Assembly (NCBI RefSeq): GCF_011075055.1
Contig: NC_058144.1
Coordinates: 15,615,807-15,679,806, forward strand
Length of the DNA: 64,000 nucleotides
Source: Mangifera indica
Lineage: Eukaryota; Streptophyta; Magnoliopsida; Sapindales; Anacardiaceae
Direction: 5' to 3'
Every line of letters starts with the position of its first letter. Within the stretch, counting starts at the first letter, position 1. Both the position numbers and the translations under genes were made by a program. The notes below the pieces were generated by a model. It searched no databases and was not told where the DNA came from. It saw nothing but the letters and a program-made list of their open reading frames with translations. Below, piece by piece: positions 36,753-46,320 of this stretch.

Positions 36753-37700
36753 TAGGGATGACAATTTGGACCTGACTTTAGGGGCCCCGACCCTCCCCGA
36801 CCTTAACGGGGAGGGGATTCTCCGATAAAAACGGGGAAAGGGGCGGGGATGGGGACAAAAAAAATCCCCATAATTGGGGACAAGGATACATATGTCCCTA
36901 CCCCGCCCCATCCCCTCCCCTCCCCACCCCACCCTCTAAATCTAATATATTAATATAATAATTTCTAAACTATTAAGTTCTAGAAATTTCTACATTATGA
37001 TTTATTAAAACTATAACTTTAATTTTACTAATTTTTGAATTATCAATTATCAGCTTTTACTAATTTCTGAACTATTAATCTAATATATTAAAAAAACCCC
37101 AGAATCTCATTATCATAAAATGCAAATGCACCTAATTAATTTTATTTCAACTTCAAAACTTAGTTAGTCAATCCACCAGGTTTTACACTAAAAAAAAAAC
37201 CAAATTATAAACTTGATAAAATCAATTGAAGTGAATGAAAAGTGTTAAATTTAATATTATTATAAAATTACCCTAAATCACGTACATAAAGAGCTACTAA
37301 TGAAGAGATTTATTATTGTATATTGTTAGATTTTATGAAAACTTTGTATTTGAACTAAAATAACAATGAATATTTTGTAGCTCTTGTTGCAAGTGATATT
37401 TTGAGAGAATATGATTTATTTTATTTATTGAAATACATAAAGGAATTAAAATTTATATTTACAGTTATGGGGAGGGGATTTTTCCCCATGGGGACGGGGC
37501 GGGGATGGGGAGGGGATTTTTCCCCACGGGGACGCGGCGAGGATGGGGAGGGGATTTTTCCCCGCGGGGACGGGGAGGGGATGGGGAGGGGATTTTCCTT
37601 CGCAGGGAGGGGACAGGGATTCTTTTTTATCCCCGCAACGGGGACGGGGCGGGGACGGGGATTGATATCCCCTCCCTGCCCCTCCCCATTGCCATCCCTA
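36753..37700 (+). mobile_element. Non-autonomous hAT transposon, 948 bp
   Basis: The ends are inverted repeats, TAGGGATGACAAT at the left and ATTGCCATCCCTA at the right (12 of 13 paired), flanked by a perfect 8-bp duplication. That is the hallmark of the hAT superfamily. There is no transposase. Both subterminal zones are rich in GGGGACGGGG-type runs, C-rich then AT-rich centre then G-rich; the right zone is a 38-bp tandem array. It splits copia RT between codons that read on cleanly across the gap (LLMG... to ...MMNKVKI). The long open frames on both strands are products of the G-rich repeats, not genes. Confidence 0.9.
37469..37620 (+). repeat. Four 38-bp G-rich tandem repeats
   Basis: Units start at 37469, 37507, 37545 and 37583, exactly 38 bases apart, each beginning GGGGAGGGGATTTTTCCCC or a close variant. 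Closely spaced runs of four Gs could form G-quadruplexes (inference). Confidence 0.9.
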
Positions 37701-37708
37701 GTTATGAC
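37701..37708 (+). repeat. Right 8-bp target-site duplication of the hAT element
   Basis: GTTATGAC, identical to 36745-36752. Confidence 0.9.
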
Positions 37709-38082
37709 ATTGGTATGATGAATAAGGTTAAAATCTAGTTATCCAAAACCTTCTCGATGAAAGACTTAGAAGATGCGACCTATGTCTTTGGAATTTGTAT
37801 CTATAAAGACATAATGAAAAGGATAATTGGGTTATCTCAAAAATTGTATACAGAAAAATTGTTGAAAAGGTTCCACATGAAAAACTCAAAGAGAAGTCAT
37901 TTTCCCTTCGATCTTCATCTTTCTAAAGATATGGGTCTAAAGACTGATTAAGAATGATAGTAGATGCATAATATGCCTTATGCTTCGACTATAGGTGGAC
38001 TCATGTACACAATGCTATGTACAAAACTTGATATAACATTTGTTGTAAGTGTTACGAGTATATATCAGGCTAATCTAGGTAA
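37709..38082 (+). pseudogene. F2 copia RT C-terminal part (right of hAT)
   Basis: Resumes RT directly after the hAT duplication: FSMKDLEDATYVFGICIYKD, then IIGLSQKLYTEKLLKRFHM and STIGGLMYTMLCTKLDITFVVSV. These match the copia RT connection region. It stops at YQANLG where the next insertion begins. One stop interrupts it near 37950. Confidence 0.85.
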
Positions 38083-38995
38083 TAGGGGACCAAGGTATTT
38101 CAATTGTAGAGGAAAAATAAGACTAAATTTTGGAAGGGAAAGAGGTCGATAGAAGATCTCAAGAAAAATGGAGGTTGGGTGGAAAAGACAAATGAGAACA
38201 TTAAAGGAACAAACCAAAGACAAGAGGGAGGATACATGGATGATGTGGCAACAAAGGATGATATGGAAACATGCTTGATGTGACGTGGCAAAGTGATGCA
38301 ATATGCTTATACGGCATGAGGTGGTATGCTTTCTAGTTGTAAGGAGTTTAAGTTAATTAACTTTCGTGGTGTTATTGAGTCTTTAATTTAAAGTCAATTT
38401 CCTTTTATTTTGGGTTAATTATTAAGTCCTAAAAGAGTCATATTTTGATTTAGGAAATAAAAAGCCTTTTAGGACTATTTATTTAGGAACGTTTAACTTT
38501 AATTAGGAGTCTATTAAAATTATTTCCCAAAATTATAGTTTTTTTAGAATTTAGAATTAATTAATTTTCCTAATTTTAGTTAAATTATTGTCCTATTTTA
38601 ATAATTTTTCTATTCTAGTAGAATTAGGATTTATATTTAAATTAAGAGAGTCACTAGTTTATATAAAAGGCTAAAATCTTTATAATCAATCAATTTATTA
38701 GATTATTAATAAAATTCAGTTAAATTATTGTCCTATTTTAATAATAATTTTCTATTCTAGTAGAATTAGGATTTATATTTAAATTAAGAGAGTCACTAGT
38801 TTATATAAAAGGCTAAAATCTTTATAATCAATCAATTTATTAGATTATTAATAAAATTTAGTTAAGTTTTCTTTAAGAAATATTGCTTTCTAAAGCATTG
38901 GTCTTATTTATCCTTTCGTTAGTTGAACGATATCAACCTTTAATCATCCTTGGGAACGAAATGACAACCCTAACTACATTTGTGTTACATCACCA
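38083..38995 (+). mobile_element. Solo-LTR-like insertion, 913 bp, in copia RNase H
   Basis: It splits copia pol between YQANLG (ending near 38080) and EKHWSIVK (from 39000), which are adjacent in the related copy at 59980-60020. Likely target duplication AGGTAA/AGGGAA (38077-38082 and 38996-39001), one mismatch. The ends TAGGGG...CATCACCA fit a worn TG...CA LTR. It contains TATATAA-type promoter boxes within a 141-bp tandem duplication. No coding sequence; a solo LTR of unknown family is the best reading. Confidence 0.65.
38578..38859 (+). repeat. Tandem duplication of ~141 bp including a TATA box
   Basis: Units at 38578-38717 and 38718-38859 are nearly identical, differing by a 2-3-base length change near ATAATAATTTT and a base or two. 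Each contains GTTTATATAAAAGGC. A third start (AGTTAAGTTTT) follows at 38860. Confidence 0.9.
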
Positions 38996-39001
38996 AGGGA
39001 A

Positions 39002-39560
39002 AAACATTGGTCAATTGTAAAATAAATCCTTAAGCACTTAAAAAAAAACCTAAAGATCTCATTCTGAGTTATAGGTTTTTAGACTTAAACATTTAGGGAT
39101 ATTCAGATTCTAATTTTCAGTCGAACATTGATGATATAAAGTCTACGTCTGAGTTTATTTTTATTTGTAATGGGGGTGTGTTAATCAACCATTGCTAACT
39201 CCATTACAAGAGGTGAATATATTGCTACTTTAGAAACTACAAAAAAGGTTGAATGGATACGCAAGTTTGTATCCAAACTTAGTGTAGTTCCAAATATGGC
39301 TTATCCGATAATTGTGTTATGTGATAATATTCGTGCTATTGTACAAGCAAAGGAACCAAGGGCGCATCAGAAGTCCAAACATATTTAGCAAAAGTATTAC
39401 ATTTAGAAAGAATTTGTTGGAACTAAAGAGATAATAATACAAAAGACACCGTCAGGAGAAAATGTTATTGACCCACTAACTAAAGTAATGATAGTGAAAT
39501 AGTTGGTCCATCATCTTAAGAAAATAGTTATGCGATACAACAACAAATGACTCCAGTGTA
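39002..39560 (+). pseudogene. F2 copia RNase H remnant
   Basis: Continues pol after the 913-bp insertion: EKHWSIVK, then RGEYIATLETTKKVEWIRKFVSKLSVVPNMAYPI and LCDNIRAIVQAKEPRAHQKSKHI, the copia RNase H end. The catalytic CDN is kept. Further on, ENVIDPLTKVM matches the pol C-terminus (DNxADPLTKPL). Stops are present. A polypurine-like AAGTAGGAGTTTT precedes the LTR. Confidence 0.85.
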
Positions 39561-39571
39561 AGTAGGAGTTT

Positions 39572-41119
39572 TGTTAGTGTATGCACTAGAAACCACTCGT
39601 GTTATTGGTTTCAGGGCATTTTATCTTATATGTATACTCGTAATAACTTATTAATAAAAGAAGTTTTTTTTTTTTGCTCATATGCATAAGTTGTTTCCTT
39701 TATTTGTATTAATATAAAGTATGCATGTGAAATGTATGGATGACTTAGTTAATTTATAAACTGAATCATTGAATTGTTCCCTATGGATATGATATAAGTT
39801 AGATGATTATATCACATAGTAGACATAGTGAATACCTCCCTTGAATACCATGAGATGACATTAGTACAGGCAATGATGACAAGTATGTCATTAGGTTATT
39901 ATACAGATTAACAGTTAGAGAACAATTTTTTGAACGTGACTAATAACGATAAGTCACCGGTCATTACATTGTAGTCAATGACTTATTATATGATTGTACT
40001 AGTGTATAAAGAAGTCTTTTGACCTGAGATATCATTGTCAAATCCAATACAGATGTGCATGATTCATATAGTGTATGAATACAGGGTTAACCACATTCAG
40101 TATGAAAAGCCATAATGTTCATGTGTTATTTGTTTGTGGAGACAAATGAAGATCAAGATAGGATCTATTAGCTCAAAATGTATTAGGTTTTAAATATCTG
40201 TTGATTCAACCCGAATCTAAGTTCCAAAGTGAATGTCGATAAACATTGGAAAACAAAATCTTTAAACAGAGTATAATTTAAGTCATATAAAGATTGTTTG
40301 TAATGACGTATTTTGAATATTTCAATCAATGATACATATAAAATCAAAATTAGGGCTTTAACGATCCATAAGTCTGAAATTGATCTAGATTAGATGACGG
40401 AGAGATATTACCTTCATGGAACTTACAATTGGAGATATTAGGTTCAATAGAGTATTTCTTCATCGTTGTTTAAAGGCTATGGCATATTATTAGATGTTTA
40501 CCAAAATTGTTGAGTTTTCAGATGCACTTTCAGATTATATGAAAAAGGACTCACAACTATGCCATGATGAACCTAAAAGGTCACACCAATAAACCAAGCT
40601 TTTGAGAGGGAGAATTAATTATCTGGGTTTGTCTAGCACCTTTTGAAGGATAATAAAACTTATATTAAATATTATGTGGATGCAAAGATAACATTTTAAA
40701 AGTTAAGATGAAATTAGGGTGGCTAAGGTATATAATTGATATACTAGCTTGGTCATACTTTAAATTAAGAATTTGTTAGGCGAAAATAGAATTTTTAAAA
40801 TTGCAAACTAAGTACCACAATAAAAGAATGAAGTTAGTTCATTCTAACCATGTTAGTTTATTCAAACTAAAAGTGTTTTTCTCACTAAAACATAAAAACT
40901 CTCCCCTCTCTCTAGGCTTTTAGCCTTGGTGGGTTTTGAGCTTGGTGTTGAACTTTTGTCAAGTGAAAGGCTTAATCTATCATCCTATATCCATATAGGA
41001 GGCAAAAAAAAAAGGTAATAAGATTTATCCTTCTCTTATATGCTTAATACGTGTTTGATTCTTGTTCTTTTCCATATGCATGTGAATTTTTTCATTCTTT
41101 TTCTTCGCCTTATTTTTCA
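39572..41119 (+). mobile_element. F2 copia LTR, full length (3' LTR)
   Basis: Starts TGTTAGTGTATGCAC right after the polypurine-like AAGTAGGAGTTTT and ends near ...TTTTTCA at 41119, about 1,548 bp. This is the only full-length plus-strand F2 LTR and serves as my reference for the minus-strand copies at 4630-13519 and 60184-61697. Confidence 0.8.
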
Positions 41120-41336
41120 TATGGTCTTAGATAGTCCATGCAATCTAAAAATCTCTCTCATATAGAACTTTCCTAAGTAATATATAAGGGTGGTGTCCTT
41201 AATAGGAAAAAATACGTTGTCTTAGTCAACATGTAAGCCTTTGAAAAAATCTTATACGTCAACTCATCTAGTAGTGGAACACACAATTTGCCTCAAAACT
41301 TAAAAACACTATCATCTACCTAGAAATCTATCTCGA
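41120..41336 (-). pseudogene. Gypsy integrase fragment, left of the young copia
   Basis: On the minus strand: DDSVFKF, GKLCVPLLDELTYKI (for RLCVPxxxELRxxIL) and then MREIFRLHGLSKTI (for EIVRLHGVPxTI). These are the N-terminal and core parts of gypsy integrase, with the segment between them deleted. It continues the minus-strand gypsy pol of 46570-47673; the copia element sits between. Confidence 0.75.
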
Positions 41337-41585
41337 TGTTGAGATATGTTGAGATATTGTTGAGATCCTTGAATCATAGAGAATCATACAGATTAGGAAT
41401 TCAGATATTTGTATTGATAGTGTATCATAGAAGATCCTATAGATTAGGAATACTATAATATCCTTCCTAAACTTAGATAGGAGTAGTTAATAGATTTCCT
41501 AAATTAGCTTTTCTAACCTCCTATATAATTGTAATTCTATTGAACATGAAATACACAGAAAATCATATTCTTTCATATTCTTTCA
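41337..41585 (+). repeat. 5' LTR of the young copia
   Basis: Starts TGTTGAGATATG and ends ...ATTCTTTCA. The first 30 bases hold three GTTGAGATA-like words. A TATA box TATATAA lies at 41522-41528, so the transcript probably starts in the last ~40 bases. Identical to 46321-46569. Confidence 0.95.
41522..41528 (+). promoter_or_regulatory. TATA box of the 5' LTR promoter
   Basis: TATATAA, 57 bases before the LTR end. It is the only clear TATA element in the LTR. Confidence 0.6.
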
Positions 41586-41597
41586 TGGTATCAGAGC
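41586..41597 (+). other. Primer binding site, initiator tRNA-Met
   Basis: TGGTATCAGAGC begins directly after the LTR end with no gap; a perfect match to the standard plant copia PBS. Confidence 0.95.
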
Positions 41598-42219
41598 CTA
41601 GAATAAGAATTTGAAATTTTTCCGGCATAATTTCCGGCGAATAAAACCCCCTTTCCGGCTGTTTCTCCGATCACCGTCATTCCATCATCTTCCGGTGATT
41701 GTGCTCACACTGGAGGGATCGGAATAGTCTCGCCGTCAAACCCGTCGAAGTCCCGTTGTCGTTCGCCGTTGCACGCGCCCACACGCGCCGCTTGTCTCCT
41801 CGGTATCTCCGTCGCCGATCTCCTGTTCCGGTGACCGTGAAACGACACCGCCCTCTCATTCGGACTTAGACGACACCGGCGATTCCATCCGTGGAAACTC
41901 CGCCGCCATCCGACGCCGGAATAGCTCGCACGCGCTGGCCGTTGTTCGTGCTCAGACTGTAATCTCCGATCTGCTTCTCCGGAGAGCGTGCTGCCTCACC
42001 GTCGGCACTGTCAGTTACAGAAAGCTCCGGTGATCCTCCTCCGGCCATCCACGCGCCGTTCTGCCGCCGTCCGCTTCTGTTATCGCTGGAAATCAGTTTC
42101 TGCCGACCTTTCTTTTCTCTTCTCTTCAGATTGTGATTCTTCTACCGACCTTATATTCGGGAGCTTTTCAACGCTTCTTCTACCAGGTGGATTAAGTTTT
42201 CGATCTTATTCTGGTTATT
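41598..42219 (+). other. GC-rich untranslated leader of the young copia
   Basis: About 620 bases between PBS and the gag start. From about 41626 to 42080 it is strikingly rich in C, G and CpG (repeated TTCCGG and CGCCG words) in an otherwise AT-rich window. The short open frames on both strands overlap one another and show no known motif. It may carry packaging or translation signals, but nothing specific can be read. Confidence 0.75.
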
Positions 42220-43284
42220 ATGGCTATTGAAAACTTCAAAGCAGGTACATCATTCTCGTTCACTTCCTTGCCTATTATCACAACTGAAAAATTAACTGGT
42301 AGCAATAATTATACTTCATGGGCTGCTTCTATTGAGTTATGGTGTATGGGACAAGGAATCGAAGCCCATTTAATCACTAAAGTTGAGGATGTTCAAACCG
42401 ATACGTCCAACTGGATTAGAATTGATGCTGCTTTGTGTAGTATGTTATGGAATACGATTGATATCCAATTGCAACCAATTTTTAAAGCATATCGTACATG
42501 CTTTGACCTATGGGCTCAAGCTAAACTTCTTTATACTAATGACATCCAACAACTATATTCAGTGGTGTCTAATATGGTTAATTTAAAACAATCTGGGTTG
42601 AGCATGTCAGATTTTCTTGGACGGATGGCTTCACTGAAAACTGAGTTTAATTCTCTCCTTCCTGCCGATAAATCTGTTGCAGAAGACTTGGCACAGCGAG
42701 ACAAATTCTTTATGGTATTAACTTTAGCTGCTCTCGGTTCGGACCTTGATAATGTTCGAGATCAAATTCTAGCGAGTGCAGTTATCCCATCACTGAATGA
42801 GGTCTTTGCTCGATTGCTCCGTGTGTCCTCTCCAAGTATTATAACAGGTTCCAACCTAGATTCATCTGCACTTGCGTCCCAGACTCAACAAGGAGAACGT
42901 ACTGGTCGAGGGAATCGACCACGATGCAATTATTGCCATAAATGGGGTCATACTAGAGACAAATGCTATAAACTACATGGTCGTCCTCCTCGGGTTGCTA
43001 ACGTTATTCAGATGGATGTTCCACACTCTTCTAATAATCAGTCTCAACCATCATTGACTCTCACAGGTGCTGATTACGACGAGTATCTCAAGTATCAAGC
43101 ATCGAAGCAACCCTCATCTAACATTGCTTCTAGTGCACATCCAGGTCACCCAGCCGTATGCTTCACTCAATCCTCTCCTTCTGGACCTTGGGTTCTCGAT
43201 TCTGGTGCTTCTGACCACATCTCTGGTAACCTTAATTTACTTTCTCATTGTACTAAGTCTCAGTCTCTACCTGCTTCACATTAG
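42220..43284 (+). CDS. gag: Copia Gag plus protease start, 354 codons
   Basis: This is the capsid/nucleocapsid polyprotein of the young copia, which forms the cytoplasmic particle. Residues ~20-215 are the plant copia Gag domain, with LTGSNNYTSWAASIELW near 25-41. A CX2CX4HX4C zinc knuckle lies at C236, C239, H244, C249 and binds the RNA. The aspartic protease site WVLDSGASDH (D327, S328, G329) follows, so the frame enters protease before ending at TAG 43282-43284. Relatives have one continuous gag-pol, so the stop comes from a frame break near 43270-43282: the downstream pol frame is open from 43281. I see no slippery heptamer there, so a one-base loss is likelier than programmed shifting. 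The ATG at 42220 is the first in frame before the conserved domain. Confidence 0.92.
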   Translation: MAIENFKAGTSFSFTSLPIITTEKLTGSNNYTSWAASIELWCMGQGIEAHLITKVEDVQTDTSNWIRIDAALCSMLWNTIDIQLQPIFKAYRTCFDLWAQAKLLYTNDIQQLYSVVSNMVNLKQSGLSMSDFLGRMASLKTEFNSLLPADKSVAEDLAQRDKFFMVLTLAALGSDLDNVRDQILASAVIPSLNEVFARLLRVSSPSIITGSNLDSSALASQTQQGERTGRGNRPRCNYCHKWGHTRDKCYKLHGRPPRVANVIQMDVPHSSNNQSQPSLTLTGADYDEYLKYQASKQPSSNIASSAHPGHPAVCFTQSSPSGPWVLDSGASDHISGNLNLLSHCTKSQSLPASH

Positions 43285-46200
43285 CCAATGGTTCTATAGC
43301 TCAAGCAACGACCTTAGGTCGTGCACTTCCTCTTCCTTCTTTACCTTTAAACTCTGTACTTCATATACCTGAATGCCCTTTTAATCTCATCTCTGTGAGT
43401 AAACTCACTCATTCTTTAGACTGTGTCATTACCTTTACTAAAGATTCTTTTATTATACAGGACCGCAGTACGAGACGGACGATTGGCACAGGACGTGAGT
43501 CACAGGGTCTCTACCGCTTACATCTACCATCTGAGTCTGTAGCCTGTCCAGTTACTACGTCTCCGACAGTTTTTCACAACCGCCTCGGACATCCTAGTAT
43601 CTCCAAACTACAGAAGATGGTATCTAGTTTGTCTTCTTTATCATTTCTTCAATGTGAGTCGTGTCAGCTTGGCAAACATACTAGACAAATATTTCCCAAG
43701 CGAGTCAATAATCGGGCTGCATCCCCTTTTGAGTTAGTTCATTCAGATGTTTGGGGTCCCAGTAGAGTCGCGTCTGTTTTAGGTTTTAAATACTTTGTTA
43801 CTTTTATTGACGATTATTCTCGTTGCACCTGGTTGTTTTTGATGAAAAATCGATCTGAGTTATTTTCTATTTTTGAGACCTTTTGTGCTGAAATAAAAAC
43901 TCAATTTTCTACTACTATACGTATCCTTCGTAGTGATAATGCTACTGAGTATTTCTCTGCTCCTTTCACCAAGTTTATGTCTTCTCAAGGTATTTTACAT
44001 CAGTCATCGTGTGTTTATACCCCTCAGCAAAATGGGGTTGCTGAACGTAAAAATCGACACCTTCTTGAAACTGCTCGTACCGTCCTTATACACAATAATG
44101 TCCCCTCTCAATTTTGGGCTGATGCAGTCCTTACTGCTTGCTTTCTAATAAATCGAATGCCATCTTCAGTTTTACAACATCAGGTACCTCACTCTATTTT
44201 ACATCCTGAACAACCTCTGTATCCTCTTTCTCCTCGTATTTTTGGGTGCACTTGTTTTATTCATAACCTATCTCCTGGTCAGGACAAGTTGACCGCTCGT
44301 GCTTTTAAATGTGTTTTTCTTGGGTACTCTCGTCTTCAGAAAGGATATCGGTGTTATTCTCCTGAAACACGTCGATATTATCTTTCTGCGGACGTTACCT
44401 TTTTTGAGTCTTCTCCTTATTTTTCTTCTCCAAGTGGTCCACCTATCACTGAAACTCTTCCATTGCCTTCTATTATCTCTTTGCCTACTTCTCTGTTTGA
44501 GCCTGCTCCTATCATTGAGCAGTCTCTTCAGCCCAGTACGGGTCCTACAGGTGAAGATGTTCATGAGGTAACTCCTGAGATTCCTGTGTCTCCACTTTCT
44601 GCACCAATCTCCTCTAATACTGAGGTCTTGTCTCCTGCTGATCAGTTTCCCATTGCCATTCGCAAAGGTATGCGTTCCACTCGTAATCCTCATCCTATTT
44701 ATAATTTCCTTAGTTATCATCGCTTATCCTCACCATATTATGCATTTGTGTCTACATTGTCCTCTATTTCTATTCCTAACAATATTCATGAGGCCCTTTC
44801 TGACCCTGGATGGCGACAAGCAATGATGGATGAGATGTCTGCTTTACATGCCAATGGTACTTGGGATTTAATTTCCTTACCTCCTGGACACACCACTGTT
44901 GGTTGTCGGTGGATCTATACTGTTAAGGTTGGTCCGGATGGCAAGGTTGATAGATTGAAAGCTCGGTTGGTTGCGAAAGGGTACACCCAGACATATGGCC
45001 TGGACTATTATGAAACATTCTCTCCAGTGGCTAAAATGTCCTCTGTTCGTCTGTTTCTCTCTATGGCTGCCATTAGACATTGGCCTCTACATCAGTTGGA
45101 TATCAAGAATGCTTTTCTTCATGGTGAACTTCAGGAGGAGATTTATATGGAGCAACCACCTGGTTTTGTTGCTCAGGGGGAGTCTGGATTGGTTTGTAAA
45201 CTCCGACGCTCTTTATACGGTTTAAAACAATCTCCCCGTGCTTGGTTTGGGCGTTTTAGTACAGTAATTCAGGACTTTGGCATGAGTAGAAGCGAGTCTG
45301 ATCATTCAGTGTTCTATAGACATACCTCACAAGGACAAAGTATCTATTTGGTTGTTTATGTGGATGACATTGTTATAACTGGAAATGATCAAGATGGCAT
45401 CATGCAATTAAAGCAACATCTGGTTAGACATTTTCAGACTAAAGATTTGGGGCCACTCAAGTATTTTCTCGGCATAGAAGTGGCACAATCTAAATCTGGC
45501 ATTGTTATCTCACAAAGAAAGTATGCTTTGGATATTCTGGAAGAAACAGGGATGTTAGACTGTAAACCCATAGACTCTCCCATGGATCCTAATACTAAAC
45601 TCTTACCTAGACAAGGGGAGCCTCTTAATGATCCTGGGAGGTATCGCAGATTGGTTGGTAAGCTCAATTATCTCACCATAACACGCCCTGACATTTCATT
45701 TTCAGTCAGTGTTGTTAGTCAGTTTCTTCAGTCGCCATGTACCCATCATTGGGATGCTGTTGTTCGAATTCTACGGTATATCAAAGGAGCACCAGGAAAA
45801 GGTCTACTCTATGAGAATAAGGGTCATACACAGATAGTTGGATATTCTGATACCGATTGGGCAGGCTCACCTTCAGATAGACGATCTACTTCTGGGTATT
45901 GTGTCTTAGTTGGAGGAAATCTTATATCGTGGAAAAGCAAGAAACAAGATGTTGTGGCTAGATCAAGTGCCGAAGCTGAGTATCGTGCTATGGCATTAGT
46001 TACCTGTGAACTTGTTTGGTTGAAACAGTTGATTCAAGAATTAAAGTTTGCAGATGTTCCTCAAATGACATTATTTTGTGACAACCAGGCTGCTCTTCAC
46101 ATCTCTTCTAATCCAGTTTTTCATGAAAGAACAAAGCATATAGAAATTGATTGTCACTTTGTTCGAGAGAAAGTTATATCTGGCATTATTGGCACAAGTT

Positions 46201-46313
46201 ATGTCAAATCAAATGATCAACTTGCTGACATCCTGACTAAATCACTTCGAGGGCCACGAATTAATTATATTTGTAACAAGCTTGGTGCATATGATTTATA
46301 TGCTCCAGCTTGA
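43281..46313 (+). CDS. pol: Copia Pol: protease end, integrase, reverse transcriptase, RNase H
   Basis: The frame is open from 43281 to the TGA at 46311; the first ATG is at 43395 (972 codons; residues below count from it). Integrase: zinc finger H61, H66, C87, C90; catalytic D118, D181, E217, with the 35-residue spacing of DD35E. Reverse transcriptase: KARLVAKGY at 522-530, QLDIKNAF with D569, catalytic YVDD at 655-658. RNase H: D819, E862, D896 and the end block ERTKHIEIDCHFVRE. All key residues are kept. Integrase before RT defines copia. With no start of its own after the frame break, normal expression from gag would fail unless the frame is shifted. It would copy the RNA into DNA in particles and insert it in the nucleus. 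Confidence 0.95.
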   Translation, partial: LANGSIAQATTLGRALPLPSLPLNSVLHIPECPFNLISVSKLTHSLDCVITFTKDSFIIQDRSTRRTIGTGRESQGLYRLHLPSESVACPVTTSPTVFHNRLGHPSISKLQKMVSSLSSLSFLQCESCQLGKHTRQIFPKRVNNRAASPFELVHSDVWGPSRVASVLGFKYFVTFIDDYSRCTWLFLMKNRSELFSIFETFCAEIKTQFSTTIRILRSDNATEYFSAPFTKFMSSQGILHQSSCVYTPQQNGVAERKNRHLLETARTVLIHNNVPSQFWADAVLTACFLINRMPSSVLQHQVPHSILHPEQPLYPLSPRIFGCTCFIHNLSPGQDKLTARAFKCVFLGYSRLQKGYRCYSPETRRYYLSADVTFFESSPYFSSPSGPPITETLPLPSIISLPTSLFEPAPIIEQSLQPSTGPTGEDVHEVTPEIPVSPLSAPISSNTEVLSPADQFPIAIRKGMRSTRNPHPIYNFLSYHRLSSPYYAFVSTLSSISIPNNIHEALSDPGWRQAMMDEMSALHANGTWDLISLPPGHTTVGCRWIYTVKVGPDGKVDRLKARLVAKGYTQTYGLDYYETFSPVAKMSSVRLFLSMAAIRHWPLHQLDIKNAFLHGELQEEIYMEQPPGFVAQGESGLVCKLRRSLYGLKQSPRAWFGRFSTVIQDFGMSRSESDHSVFYRHTSQGQSIYLVVYVDDIVITGNDQDGIMQLKQHLVRHFQTKDLGPLKYFLGIEVAQSKSGIVISQRKYALDILEETGMLDCKPIDSPMDPNTKLLPRQGEPLNDPGRYRRLVGKLNYLTITRPDISFSVSVVSQFLQSPCTHHWDAVVRILRYIKGAPGKGLLYENKGHTQIVGYSDTDWAGSPSDRRSTSGYCVLVGGNLISWKSKKQDVVARSSAEAEYRAMALVTCELVWLKQLIQELKFADVPQMTLFCDNQAALHISSNPVFHERTKHIEIDCHFVREKVISGIIGTSYVKSNDQLADILTKSLRGPRINYICNKLGAYDLYAPA

Positions 46314-46320
46314 GGGGGAG
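46311..46320 (+). other. Polypurine tract of the young copia
   Basis: GAGGGGGAG (46312-46320) abuts the 3' LTR and overlaps the pol stop codon. It is the primer site for plus-strand DNA synthesis. Confidence 0.9.

Noticed and set aside
37401..37738. Glycine/arginine-rich open frames as a possible RGG-type protein
   Set aside because: They arise from the G-rich 38-bp repeats of the hAT element, overlap in several frames and end in host copia sequence.
41677..42230. Open frames of 60-80 codons on both strands in the copia leader
   Set aside because: They overlap each other in a GC-rich untranslated leader where stops are rare, and none has a motif or leads into gag.
44268..44720. 150-codon minus-strand frame
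   Set aside because: It is the antisense of the intact copia pol and has a basic, low-information composition.
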